Origin: Sphingobium phenoxybenzoativorans
GTDB lineage: Bacteria > Pseudomonadota > Alphaproteobacteria > Sphingomonadales > Sphingomonadaceae
Reading direction: 5' to 3'
Assembly: GCF_001757355.1 (NCBI RefSeq)
Contig: NZ_MINO01000002.1
Coordinates: 62,001 to 126,000, forward strand
Length of the DNA stretch: 64,000 bases
Part shown: positions 37,217-45,995 of the stretch, piece after piece
How the letters are laid out: the number at the start of each line of letters is the position of its first letter
Numbering within the stretch: position 1 is the stretch's first letter
The notes under the pieces: generated by a model
Databases searched by the model: none
The model's input: only the letters and a program-made list of their open reading frames with translations
What the model was told of the DNA's origin: nothing
Translations under genes and position numbers: made by a program

Positions 37217-38524
37217 ATGAAGCGCCCGGCCGCCGCTCTATTCCTCGCTCTTTTGCTTTCGGCTGGAGCGCCTGCATTCGCCGCGCTGTCGCCCGCCGAG
37301 CAGAAGATGGGCGTGACTGTGGATACGGAATATGACCGGACGGTCGCCCTGTTGGAGAAGCTGGTCAACCAGAATAGCGGTTCCATGAATATCGCTGGGG
37401 TAACGGCCGTGGGCGACATGATCCGGCCGGAGTTGGAGGCGCTGGGCTTCAAGGTCGAATGGAAGCCGATGGCTGCGGCCAAGCGGGCGGGGCACATCGT
37501 CGCGACGCATAAGGGCAAGGCGGGTACGAAACGGCTGCTGCTGATCGGGCATCTGGATACGGTGTTCGAGGCGGACTCGCCGTTCCAGACCTTCGTGCGA
37601 AAGGGCGATGAGGCGGAAGGGCCCGGCGTGGGCGACGACAAGGGCGGCATGGTGGTGATGCTGTCCGCGCTGCGCGCCATGCAGGCGGCGGGCGCGCTGA
37701 AGGATGCGAATATCGAGATCGTGCTGACCGGTGATGAGGAGGATGCGGGGGATCCGGTCTCCATATCCCGTGCGGACCTGATCGCGGCGGGCAAGCGGGC
37801 GGATGCGGCGCTGGATTTCGAGGGGCTGGCCGTGGAGGACGGCAAGGATATGGGGTCCATCGCCCGGCGCTCCTCCAATAGCTGGACGCTGAGCGCGACG
37901 GGCAAATCCGGGCACAGCTCACGGATATTCTCCGAAGCGGCGGGAGATGGCGCGATCTATGAACTGGCGCGGATCATCACTGCGTTCCGGAAAGAGCTGC
38001 CGGAACCAAACCTGACGTTCAATGTCGGGCTGGTCGGCGGCGGGCAGAGTGCAGACGTCGACAAGGATGGCGTGCGCATCGCGGTGACGGGCAAGACCAA
38101 CATCATCCCGCCTATCGCTGTGGCCAAGGGCGATTTCCGTACGCTGTCGCAGGAGCAGACCGACCGGGTGCAGGAGAAGATGATAAAGATCGTCGCCGCC
38201 CATTCGCCGGGCACGGACGCGAAGATCAGTTTCGAGCAGGGCTATCCGCCGATGGCGCCAACAGAGGGAAACAAGGCGCTGCTGGCCAAACTGAACGGTG
38301 TGAATGCTGACCTTGGCCTGCCGGAAATGCCGACGCTTGATCCGCTGAAGCGCGGGGCGGGCGACATAGCCTTTGTCGCGGCGGATGTGGACGGGCTGGT
38401 CGGACTTGGCGTGGCGAGCCGGGGCGACCATGCGCCCGGGGAAACGGCTGACCTCAACAGCATCAAGCGGCAGGCGAAGCGGGCCGCGATATTGATGACC
38501 CGCCTTTCCCGCGAGAAGCGTTAG
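37217..38524 (+). CDS. Exported M20-family metallopeptidase (carboxypeptidase G2-like)
   Basis: The 435-residue enzyme has a signal peptide (RPAAALFLALLLSAGAPAFA). Zinc-site motifs of the M20 family are in place: LLLIGHLDTVFE (His, Asp), EGPGVGDDKGGMVVML (bridging Asp), VLTGDEEDAGDPVS (catalytic Glu pair) and a late GVASRGDHAPGETADL (His). The lid/dimer domain starts near SGHSSRIFSEAAG. It probably cleaves C-terminal glutamate-like residues or acyl amino acids in the periplasm. It stands alone, with convergent chrA 5 bases beyond. Confidence 0.86.
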   Translation: MKRPAAALFLALLLSAGAPAFAALSPAEQKMGVTVDTEYDRTVALLEKLVNQNSGSMNIAGVTAVGDMIRPELEALGFKVEWKPMAAAKRAGHIVATHKGKAGTKRLLLIGHLDTVFEADSPFQTFVRKGDEAEGPGVGDDKGGMVVMLSALRAMQAAGALKDANIEIVLTGDEEDAGDPVSISRADLIAAGKRADAALDFEGLAVEDGKDMGSIARRSSNSWTLSATGKSGHSSRIFSEAAGDGAIYELARIITAFRKELPEPNLTFNVGLVGGGQSADVDKDGVRIAVTGKTNIIPPIAVAKGDFRTLSQEQTDRVQEKMIKIVAAHSPGTDAKISFEQGYPPMAPTEGNKALLAKLNGVNADLGLPEMPTLDPLKRGAGDIAFVAADVDGLVGLGVASRGDHAPGETADLNSIKRQAKRAAILMTRLSREKR

Positions 38525-38529
38525 GCTAG

Positions 38530-39834
38530 TCAGACTGCTGACAGCGCCAGTCCGGCGAGCGCTGCGATGCAGAGCAGTGGCATGATGCCGATCCTGAAAC
38601 GGAACAGCAGGATTGCCGCGCCGACGCCGAGCAGGGCTGCCCGCCAGTCGAGGGTGGACCAGTCCGGGCTATAGAGGCGAAGCGGTCCCCACGCGCTTTC
38701 CCGCACCAGGCCGAACAGGACATGCAGGGCGAACCAGACAGTGAGGTTGGCGATCACGCCGACGACAGCGGCGGTCAGCGCAGCGAGGCCGCCCTGCAGC
38801 TTGCGGGCATGCTCAAGGCGCTCCATCCATGGCGCGAGCGCGAATATCCAGAGGAAGCAGGGGGCGAAGGTTACCCATGTCGTCAGGACCGCGCCGATGA
38901 TCCCGGCGGTGAGCGGGCTGAATGGGGCAGGCGCGCGGAATGCGGCAAGGAAACCGACGAACTGCGTGACCATGATCAGTGGGCCGGGCGTCGTTTCCGC
39001 CATGCCCAGGCCATCGGCCATTTCCCCGGCCGTCAGCCAGTGGTGGGACTGCACTGCCTCCTGCGCCATATAGGCCAAGACAGCATAGGCTCCGCCGAAC
39101 GTGACGACGGCGAGTTGCGAGAAGAAGGCGCCGATCGTCCAGAGCACATGTCCGGGACCAAGCGCGGCAAGGATGAGGAGCATGGGCGCGGCCCATACCA
39201 GCAGCCAGCCGAGAATGGTGTAAAGCGACCTGCGGACAAGCGCTCCGCGCGGCGCGGGGGCGGGGCTCTCGATCGGGGGTTTCAGCCGGAGCCATTGCGG
39301 GCGATATGCCGCCGCCGCCATGCCCAGTGCGCCGCTGCCCAGGACGACGAGCGGGAAGGGGAGATTGAGGAAGAACAGCGCGATGAAGGATGCCACGGCG
39401 AGCGCAACCTTGAACCGGCTGTTTAGCGCCCGCTTGCCGATGCGGATCAGCGCCTGCGCCACTATGGCCAGCACAGCCGCCTTGATCCCCAGGAAAAGAG
39501 CCGCGAACCAGCCGAAGTTGGCGGCATAAGCATAAAGGATCGACAGGCCCAGGATGACCAGTGCGCCAGGCATGACAAACAGCAGGCCAGCAACAAGGCC
39601 GCCTCTCAATCCATGCAGCCGCCAGCCGATCCATGTCGCAAGCTGCTGCGCCTCCGGTCCGGGCAATAAGTGGCACAGGTTGAGCGCGCGCAAATATTGC
39701 TCCTCATCGACCCACTTGCGCTTCTCAACGATCTCCTCATGCATCAGTGCGATCTGTCCGGCGGGTCCGCCAAAGCTGATGAGGCCGATGCGGCCGAATG
39801 TCCCGATCATCTCACGAAAGGATGGCAGCGCCAT
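38530..39834 (-). CDS. chrA: Chromate transporter ChrA (long-chain type)
   Basis: The 434-residue membrane protein shows the two homologous halves of long-chain ChrA: the first half holds FGRIGLISFGGPAGQIALMH and LNLCHLLPGPEAQQLATWIG, the second FFSQLAVVTFGGAYAVLAYM and GLGMAETTPGPLIMVTQFVG. Both G-G-P/A and P-G-P motifs recur. It exports or antiports chromate or sulfate. The start at 39834 follows GAGGGGGAC; upstream ATGs have no ribosome site. No chrB regulator is next to it. It is divergent from the aldo/keto reductase gene. Confidence 0.9.
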   Translation of the reverse strand: MALPSFREMIGTFGRIGLISFGGPAGQIALMHEEIVEKRKWVDEEQYLRALNLCHLLPGPEAQQLATWIGWRLHGLRGGLVAGLLFVMPGALVILGLSILYAYAANFGWFAALFLGIKAAVLAIVAQALIRIGKRALNSRFKVALAVASFIALFFLNLPFPLVVLGSGALGMAAAAYRPQWLRLKPPIESPAPAPRGALVRRSLYTILGWLLVWAAPMLLILAALGPGHVLWTIGAFFSQLAVVTFGGAYAVLAYMAQEAVQSHHWLTAGEMADGLGMAETTPGPLIMVTQFVGFLAAFRAPAPFSPLTAGIIGAVLTTWVTFAPCFLWIFALAPWMERLEHARKLQGGLAALTAAVVGVIANLTVWFALHVLFGLVRESAWGPLRLYSPDWSTLDWRAALLGVGAAILLFRFRIGIMPLLCIAALAGLALSAV

Positions 39835-40042
39835 ATATACGTCCCCCTCGGCCCGCATGGGCCGGTTTTGCCGCAACACTTGGGCGGGGACGCCTGATCG
39901 GGAGGTCGCCTGATCCCGATGGTTGATCCTAACAACAGCGACGGCCTGTTTTCAAGTGGCGTGATGAGGGTTGTTTGCATGCAATGTCTTGCCTAGTCTT
40001 GCCCCAAATCACCGGATCACAACCCATCAGGAGAGACTGTCG

Positions 40043-41071
40043 ATGCGCTACGCCACCCTTGGGAACACCGGTCTTATCGTTTCGCGGCTCGCATTCGGAG
40101 CGATGACCTTTACGCAGGGCAATCGCGACAATGGCGCGATCTTCAAGGTGGGGGAGGAGGTGGCCGACCAACTGGTGGGCCAAGCGCTGGATGCCGGGAT
40201 CAATTTCTTCGACACGGCGGACGGTTATGCTGGCGGCGAGTCAGAAATATTGTTGGGCAAGGCGCTGGCCAGCCGCCGCAAGGATGTGGTGATCGCCACG
40301 AAGGCCGGTTTCCGATCCGGTCCTTCGCCCACGCAATCCGGCCTGTCGCGCCGGCATATCCTGTGGTCGGTCGACCAGAGCCTCAAGCGGTTGGGGACGG
40401 ATTGGCTGGATATCTATATCGCTCACCGCGAGGACCCTTTCACGCCGCTGGAGGAAACGCTGGAGGCGCTGGATGCTGTCGTCCGGTCGGGCAAGGTGCG
40501 GTATCTGGGCTTTTCCAACTGGTCCGCGTGGAAAGTCGCCGCCGCCATGGAAATCCAGAAGGCAAACGGCCTTGCGCCCTTCACCCACGGCCAGATGTAT
40601 TATTCGCTGTTGGGCCGCGACGTTGAGCGCGACATCATCCCGATGATGCAGCGATACGGGCTGGGCATGACCATCTGGAGTCCGCTGGCCGCCGGTTTTC
40701 TGAGCGGGAAATATACGCGCGAGACGCTCAGCGATCCCGAAAACCGCCTGTCCGGCTTCGACCTGCTGCCGTTCGACAAGGAGCAGGGTTTTGCGCTGGT
40801 TGAACAGATGCGGCCGATCGCGCAGGCGCATGGCGCCAGCGTCGCCCAGGTGGCGATTGCCTGGCTGCTGACCCGCAATGCCGTGACGAGTGTGATCCTT
40901 GGCGCCAGCAAGCCGCACCAGTTGGAGGACAATCTGGGCGTCGCCACACTGACATTGACCGCGGAGGAACTGAAAACCCTGGACGATGCAACGCCGTTAC
41001 CGCTGGTCTATCCCAACTGGTTTGCCGAGAAGATGGCCGATCAGGATACGAGAAAGGCGCTGGGCAGGTAG
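40043..41071 (+). CDS. Aldo/keto reductase
   Basis: The 342-residue enzyme is an NADPH-dependent reductase of the AKR superfamily with the TIM-barrel order: GNTGLIVSRLAFGAMTF at the start, INFFDTADGYAGGESEILLG (catalytic Asp, Tyr), VVIATKAGFRSG (Lys) and WLDIYIAHREDPFTPLEETL (His). The C-terminal AVTSVILGASKPHQLEDNLG binds the cofactor phosphate. CAGGAGAGA is the ribosome site. The substrate cannot be read from sequence. It is divergent from chrA, with about 200 bases between. Confidence 0.9.
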   Translation: MRYATLGNTGLIVSRLAFGAMTFTQGNRDNGAIFKVGEEVADQLVGQALDAGINFFDTADGYAGGESEILLGKALASRRKDVVIATKAGFRSGPSPTQSGLSRRHILWSVDQSLKRLGTDWLDIYIAHREDPFTPLEETLEALDAVVRSGKVRYLGFSNWSAWKVAAAMEIQKANGLAPFTHGQMYYSLLGRDVERDIIPMMQRYGLGMTIWSPLAAGFLSGKYTRETLSDPENRLSGFDLLPFDKEQGFALVEQMRPIAQAHGASVAQVAIAWLLTRNAVTSVILGASKPHQLEDNLGVATLTLTAEELKTLDDATPLPLVYPNWFAEKMADQDTRKALGR

Positions 41072-41097
41072 CGCGGGGGCTCACGCCACTTTGCCCC

Positions 41098-41994
41098 TCA
41101 GATAGCGCCCTTGAACGTGTCGCATTGCGAGGGGTCGCCGGTGGACAGGCCCCTGCGCAGCCACTCCATCCGCTGGGCCGAGCTGCCATGGGTGAAGCTG
41201 GCCTCAACCGGACGGCGGCCAGCCGCCTTCTGGAGCGTATCATCGCCAATCGCATGGGCAGCGGTCATGCCTTCCTCCAGATCGCCCTGTTCCATGAGGC
41301 CGGTGTCCTTGGCCCAGACGCCCGCATAGCAGTCGGCCTGCAACTCAACCCGCACCTGCAGGGCATTGCCCTGTTCTTCGCTGACCGAACGCTGGCGTTT
41401 GTTCACGTCGCCCAGCGTGCCTTCCAGGTTCTGGATATGATGGCCGACCTCATGCGCGATCACATAAGCCTGCGCAAAGTCGCCGGGCGCGCCGAAACGC
41501 TGGCGCAGTTCTTCGAAGAAATCGGTGTCGAGATAGACCTTCTGGTCGGTCGGGCAATAAAATGGTCCCATCGCTGATTGCGCCGCGCCGCACCCCGATG
41601 TGCCGCTCTGCGAATAGAAAGAGAGGATGGTTGGCCGGTATTGCTGGCCCGATTGCTGGAACAGCTTGCCCCATGTCCGCTCGGTTGACCCCAGCACCTT
41701 GAGCGACCAGTGCTGAATTTCCGTGAGTTGCTGCGGATCGTTGCTGGCAGGCGCGCTCTGCTGTGTCGGGGCCATGCCGGTGCCGCCGCCCAGCAGCGAT
41801 AGCGGATTGACGCCCATCACCAGCATGATGCCGACGACAACGACGATCCCCATGCAGCCGAAGCGGCTGCTGATCAGCGGCAGCAACAGGCCGAGCATCC
41901 CACCGCCGCCGCCTCCGCCAAAGCCCCCGAACCCGCCGCTACCGCGGCCCTGCACCTCGAAATTGGTGCTTTCCTGTTCGTTGTCGAGGCGCAT
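41098..41994 (-). CDS. Neutral zinc metallopeptidase (YpfJ family)
   Basis: The 298-residue protein opens with MRLDNEQESTNFEVQGRG, has a Gly-rich segment and a single membrane helix (GCMGIVVVVGIMLVMG), then a soluble domain with YVIAHEVGHHIQNLEGTLG, the H-E-x-x-H zinc motif. ELQADCYAGVWAKDTGLMEQ and SSAQRMEWLRRGLSTGD are family landmarks. It would cleave or chaperone proteins in the periplasm; the real substrate is unknown. It converges on the aldo/keto reductase. Confidence 0.88.
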   Translation of the reverse strand: MRLDNEQESTNFEVQGRGSGGFGGFGGGGGGGMLGLLLPLISSRFGCMGIVVVVGIMLVMGVNPLSLLGGGTGMAPTQQSAPASNDPQQLTEIQHWSLKVLGSTERTWGKLFQQSGQQYRPTILSFYSQSGTSGCGAAQSAMGPFYCPTDQKVYLDTDFFEELRQRFGAPGDFAQAYVIAHEVGHHIQNLEGTLGDVNKRQRSVSEEQGNALQVRVELQADCYAGVWAKDTGLMEQGDLEEGMTAAHAIGDDTLQKAAGRRPVEASFTHGSSAQRMEWLRRGLSTGDPSQCDTFKGAI

Positions 41995-42138
41995 GCAGGA
42001 GTCTCCCGGAGCTTGGTTTGACCAAGCTTAGGACATAGCGGCGGGGGCGAACAGGGTAAACGCGCTTGGACGGTCAGCGATGACTATCTGAGATTTATTA
42101 CCGGGATTTCATTGGAACTGTCACGCGGACGGTTTATA

Positions 42139-42149
42139 TTGCACTGCAA
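42139..42149. promoter_or_regulatory. TGC-N3-GCA element before the patatin-bdhA operon
   Basis: TTGCACTGCAA is a perfect odd palindrome whose core TGC-ACT-GCA matches the type of site bound by PhaR/AniA, the polyhydroxybutyrate-sensing repressor of alphaproteobacteria. It ends 21 bases before the TTG start, in a place where a repressor could block transcription or translation. Confidence 0.4.
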
Positions 42150-42170
42150 CAGCGTGAAAGGACCCCCGCC

Positions 42171-43364
42171 TTGGCTGACATCGACCCCACCCGCCGCTTC
42201 AAGGGGCAGAACGCCCCCGTTCCTCTCCCGGACAATGTTGCGCTGCTGTTGCAGGGCGGCGGCGCATTGGGATCGTTCCAGGCTGGTGTCTATGAACGGC
42301 TGGACGATCTGAAGATCGAGGTGGACTGGGTTGCGGGCATTTCCATCGGTGCGGTCAACGCGGCGATCATCGCGGGCAACCCGCCCGAACGGCGCATGGA
42401 AAGGCTGCATCGTTTCTGGGACTTGGTGAGCGGCGGCATGCCGAATTTCTGGATACCGGAGAATGATCATATCCGCGAGGCTGCGCATCTGGCGGCCGCC
42501 GGCGCGGTCGCGATGTTCGGCGTACCCGGCTTCTTCCGCCCCCATATCATACCCCCGCAATTCATGCCGGAGGGATCGCCGGAGGCCACCAGCCTTTACA
42601 ATGTGGGCATGCTTGAGGCGACGCTGAACGAGCTGATCGACTGGAAGCTGCTGAATGACGGCCCGGTGCGGCTGTCGGTTGGCGCGGTCGATGTGCAGAG
42701 CGGCGATTTCGTCTATTTCGACACGCGCGGACGGGATGGCGAGTTCGGCGCGAATACGAAGATCGATGCGCGGCACATCATGGCGTCCGGCGCGCTGCCG
42801 CCCGGCTTTCCGGCGATCAAGATCGGCCGCCGCTATTATTGGGACGGCGGCATCGTGTCGAACACGCCGCTTGCTCATGTGCTCGACCATGCCAGCGGCG
42901 ATACGCTGGCGTTTCAGGTGGATCTTTTCCCGGCCGAAGGACCGCTGCCGAAGGAACTGACAGACGTCTATTCGCGGCAGAAGGATATCCAATATTCCAG
43001 CCGCACCCGGCAGGTCACCGATCAGTATCTGCGCATGCGGCGCGAGCATAAGATGGTGCGCGATGCACTGCGCACCCTGCCGCCGGAGATGCAGGACCAT
43101 CCGAAGATCAAGGCGGTGTGCGAGACGCTGCGCGACGAGGCGGTCAATATCGTCCATCTGATCTACCGCAGCCGCAACTGGGAAAGCGGCGCGCGCGATT
43201 TCGAATTTTCGCGCGCGACCATGCTCGATCACTGGCAGCAGGGGCGGGACGCGGTGGATGGCGTGATGTGCAAGGGCGATATCCTGGCGCAGAACATCCT
43301 GAACGGCGAGAGCGCGGCGTTTGATCTCGACCGGCACGATCATCTAACGGAGAAGAGCATATGA
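42171..43364 (+). CDS. Patatin-like phospholipase (DUF3734 type)
   Basis: The 397-residue protein has the patatin serine-aspartate dyad: oxyanion loop LLLQGGGALGSFQAGVYE, nucleophile GISIGAVNAAI (Ser at about residue 60) and WDGGIVSNTPL (Asp). The C-terminal half belongs to the DUF3734 extension. The start is a TTG at 42171 because GTGAAAGGA precedes it at the right distance and the reading frame begins with a normal cytosolic N-terminus. bdhA overlaps its last four bases (ATGA). A link to polyhydroxybutyrate granule or lipid turnover is inferred from that neighbour. Confidence 0.85.
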   Translation: MADIDPTRRFKGQNAPVPLPDNVALLLQGGGALGSFQAGVYERLDDLKIEVDWVAGISIGAVNAAIIAGNPPERRMERLHRFWDLVSGGMPNFWIPENDHIREAAHLAAAGAVAMFGVPGFFRPHIIPPQFMPEGSPEATSLYNVGMLEATLNELIDWKLLNDGPVRLSVGAVDVQSGDFVYFDTRGRDGEFGANTKIDARHIMASGALPPGFPAIKIGRRYYWDGGIVSNTPLAHVLDHASGDTLAFQVDLFPAEGPLPKELTDVYSRQKDIQYSSRTRQVTDQYLRMRREHKMVRDALRTLPPEMQDHPKIKAVCETLRDEAVNIVHLIYRSRNWESGARDFEFSRATMLDHWQQGRDAVDGVMCKGDILAQNILNGESAAFDLDRHDHLTEKSI

Positions 43365-44158
43365 CCCAAGGCATGTCGCTGGCTGGCAAGACCGCCCTCA
43401 TCACCGGTTCCACTTCCGGCATCGGTCTGGCCTATGCCAAGACGCTGGCCGGGGAGGGCGCGAATGTCGTCATCAACGGGTTCGGCGACAAGGATGCGAT
43501 CGAGAAGGAGCGCGTCGGCCTGGAGGCGATCAGCGGAGCGAGGGCGCTCTACAGCGGTCATGACCTGACCAAAGTGGACCAGATCGAGGCGATGATGGCG
43601 GAGGCTGCGGCGGCGTTCGGCGGCGTCGATATCCTGATCAATAATGCAGGCGTGCAGCATGTCGCCCCGGTCGAGGAATTCCCGATCGACAAATGGGACC
43701 TGATCATCGCGCTGAACTTGAACAGCGCCTTCCACACCTCGCGCCTGGCAATACCCTATATGAAGTCGAAGAAGTGGGGGCGGATCATCCAGACGGCGTC
43801 GGCGCACTCGCTGACTGCCTCGCCTTTCAAGAGCGCCTATGTGACGGCGAAGCACGGCCTGGCCGGCTTCACCAAGACGCTGGCGCTGGAGCTGGCGACA
43901 TTCGGCGTCACCGCCAACTGTATCTCTCCTGGCTATGTCTGGACTCCGTTGGTGGAGGCGCAGATCCCTGACACGATGAAGGCGCGCGGCATGACGCGCG
44001 AGCAGGTGATGAATGACGTGCTGCTCGCCGGTCAGCCGACCAAGCAGTTCGTGACATCCGAACAGGTGGCTGCAATCGCGTTGTTCCTGTGCGGAGACGC
44101 GGCCAGCAACATTACCGGCGCGAATATCTCCGTCGATGGCGGGTGGACGGCGCAGTAG
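43361..44158 (+). CDS. bdhA: 3-hydroxybutyrate dehydrogenase
   Basis: The 265-residue SDR oxidises 3-hydroxybutyrate to acetoacetate with NAD, the last step in breaking down polyhydroxybutyrate. Family markers are TGSTSGIGLAYAKTLAGEG, VDILINNAGVQHVAPVEEFP, the Ser in IIQTASAHSLTASPFKSAYV with Tyr and Lys of the catalytic set, and GYVWTPLVEAQIPDTMKARG with the C-terminal QPTKQFVTSEQVAAIALFLC, which is specific for this enzyme. It overlaps the patatin gene by 4 bases and the two are surely co-expressed. Confidence 0.93.
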   Translation: MTQGMSLAGKTALITGSTSGIGLAYAKTLAGEGANVVINGFGDKDAIEKERVGLEAISGARALYSGHDLTKVDQIEAMMAEAAAAFGGVDILINNAGVQHVAPVEEFPIDKWDLIIALNLNSAFHTSRLAIPYMKSKKWGRIIQTASAHSLTASPFKSAYVTAKHGLAGFTKTLALELATFGVTANCISPGYVWTPLVEAQIPDTMKARGMTREQVMNDVLLAGQPTKQFVTSEQVAAIALFLCGDAASNITGANISVDGGWTAQ

Positions 44159-44263
44159 GCCAGCCAATCGTTATTCACCCGAAACGGACCAGTGTCGCCT
44201 TGTCTGCGATGCGCGAATCGGTGACCCTCTCCCTGGTTGTGCTGGCTATTGGGGGGCGGGGAC

Positions 44264-45928
44264 ATGGCGCGTTTTCAGGCATTGGCAGCAGGTGTTTCGA
44301 TCGTCGCTTTTCTGGGTGGATGTGCGACCGTCACGAGTAAGGATGGTCGAAGCATCGGGGGACAGGAAGGAGTCGCCTATTATCTGCCCAAGCGAGATGT
44401 GAAATTTTCCGCCGAGCGCAAGCTCGTCACTAAGAAGGAAATCGACAAGCAGAAAAGCGATGCGAGCGACGCGCTGGACTCGGCGAACGCCGCGAAGAAG
44501 GCCGCAGAGGCGGATTTGGAAAAGTGGAAGCAGGAACTTAGCCATCTAGCCGATACGTCCAAAGCGTTCGAGCCTACGCTGGCAAAGCGGGACAGTGCGC
44601 AGGCTGCGGTCACGGTCGCAGACCTGGAGGGTAAGGCCGCCAAGGCGAAACTGGATGAAGCCGACGCCCTGATTGGGAAGATGAAGGCCACCGGAGGCGA
44701 GTGTCTCTTCACCTACAGCGCCAAGATGGAATTGATGGACGCCGTGGCCGATCCGGCGCAGCCTTTCACGGCGGACTTCTCCCATAACATATTGCGTGAT
44801 GATGATGGTACGTTGACAGTGACAAAGGACGGCCTGTTGTCGTCCGGCAAGGCTGTCGCGACCGACCGGACCGGAGACATTATCGTAGAGCTTGCGGGTG
44901 CATTGAGCGGGCTCGGTATCATCCCTGTCGGAGGAGAATCCGGTCAATTATTCAGCATGCCTAGCCAGAAGCCAGCTTCTGCGCCGGATTGTGCGACGCG
45001 GCTTGAAATCACCAAATTCGTCTACTTGTTCGACCCTGTGAATGCGGGGCAGGCAGTCGGATTCAGTCAATCACCAAGATCGCCATTTTCGGCGCAGGCA
45101 CCAGAAACGACGACTGCGCCGGACGCAAGCCCACCGCCTGAGGCAAATGCGACAGAGGCCGCTCCGGCAGCGCATTCTGCAGAGCAGTCGAGTCATCAGG
45201 AAGCGCCCGCCCAAGACGGTTCGGGACTTGTATTTGAAGGCGACGCGCCCGCCCCCTCCGTTCCAGAGGCAATAGCGGAGGCTGATGGGGATGCCCGCTC
45301 CCGTATAACGGACATGGCCGCGAAATTCGATAAGCAGAACCCTTTTCCCGAGGGCACGCTCAATGCACTGAACTGGGAACTGCACGCGGCGGGGTGGCCG
45401 TTCAACGTGGCGGTTCAGGGTGGTGGTGGCGATGCCGGGCCGCCGAGGGACGTTGCAGGGCCGGGTAGTGCCGGCGCGCTTTTCTACCGGACGGCAGCCC
45501 CGGTCCTGCTGCAGCTTCGGCAGTGCGCGACGGGGCCGTGCTCCGAAATCGGCCAGCCAGTCGATGCGGCGATCGTATCGTTGCCGCAGGCGGGAAGAAT
45601 ATCCTATATCCCGATGCGATCCTCCGCATTCGTCAAGACGACCGACGACGTCGCCTTTGAAAATGGCATGCTGACGAGTTGGAGCGCAAGCAGGCCGAGT
45701 GAGGTTATGGAGATTGTCCGTCTGCCGGTCCGGGTGTTGACGTCAATCGTCTCCGTCCCCGCGCAGCTCATATCTTTACGCTTCGATCTTTCCGACAAGC
45801 AGAAAAGTCTGGCGGACATCCAGCAATCGCAAATCGAATCCCGGTCCAGACTCGACGCTCTTCGCCTTTGCCTGACAAACGCCCGCAGCCAAGGCACCGA
45901 CGCGCTCTCCTGCTTCCCGGAAGACTGA
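44264..45928 (+). CDS. Large hypothetical lipoprotein
   Basis: The 554-residue protein has a lipoprotein signal (MARFQALAAGVSIVAFLGGC) and is otherwise unrecognised. Right after the lipidated Cys comes GGQEGVAYYLPKRDVKFSAE, and VAYYLPK-like openings also occur in other lipoprotein families. Residues 55-130 form a coiled coil rich in Lys, Ala and Glu (DSANAAKKAAEADLEKWKQE). The middle is an Ala/Pro/Glu-rich linker near 270-340, and the C-terminal part (about 345-500) seems globular. It stands alone, without operon partners. GGGGCGGGGAC precedes the ATG. Confidence 0.6.
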   Translation: MARFQALAAGVSIVAFLGGCATVTSKDGRSIGGQEGVAYYLPKRDVKFSAERKLVTKKEIDKQKSDASDALDSANAAKKAAEADLEKWKQELSHLADTSKAFEPTLAKRDSAQAAVTVADLEGKAAKAKLDEADALIGKMKATGGECLFTYSAKMELMDAVADPAQPFTADFSHNILRDDDGTLTVTKDGLLSSGKAVATDRTGDIIVELAGALSGLGIIPVGGESGQLFSMPSQKPASAPDCATRLEITKFVYLFDPVNAGQAVGFSQSPRSPFSAQAPETTTAPDASPPPEANATEAAPAAHSAEQSSHQEAPAQDGSGLVFEGDAPAPSVPEAIAEADGDARSRITDMAAKFDKQNPFPEGTLNALNWELHAAGWPFNVAVQGGGGDAGPPRDVAGPGSAGALFYRTAAPVLLQLRQCATGPCSEIGQPVDAAIVSLPQAGRISYIPMRSSAFVKTTDDVAFENGMLTSWSASRPSEVMEIVRLPVRVLTSIVSVPAQLISLRFDLSDKQKSLADIQQSQIESRSRLDALRLCLTNARSQGTDALSCFPED

Positions 45929-45995
45929 GGGGCCTTTTCCCGCTGGCATCCCGCACGGCGCTCCCTATTCTGCTTTCCAAGCAAGGGAGACATTG

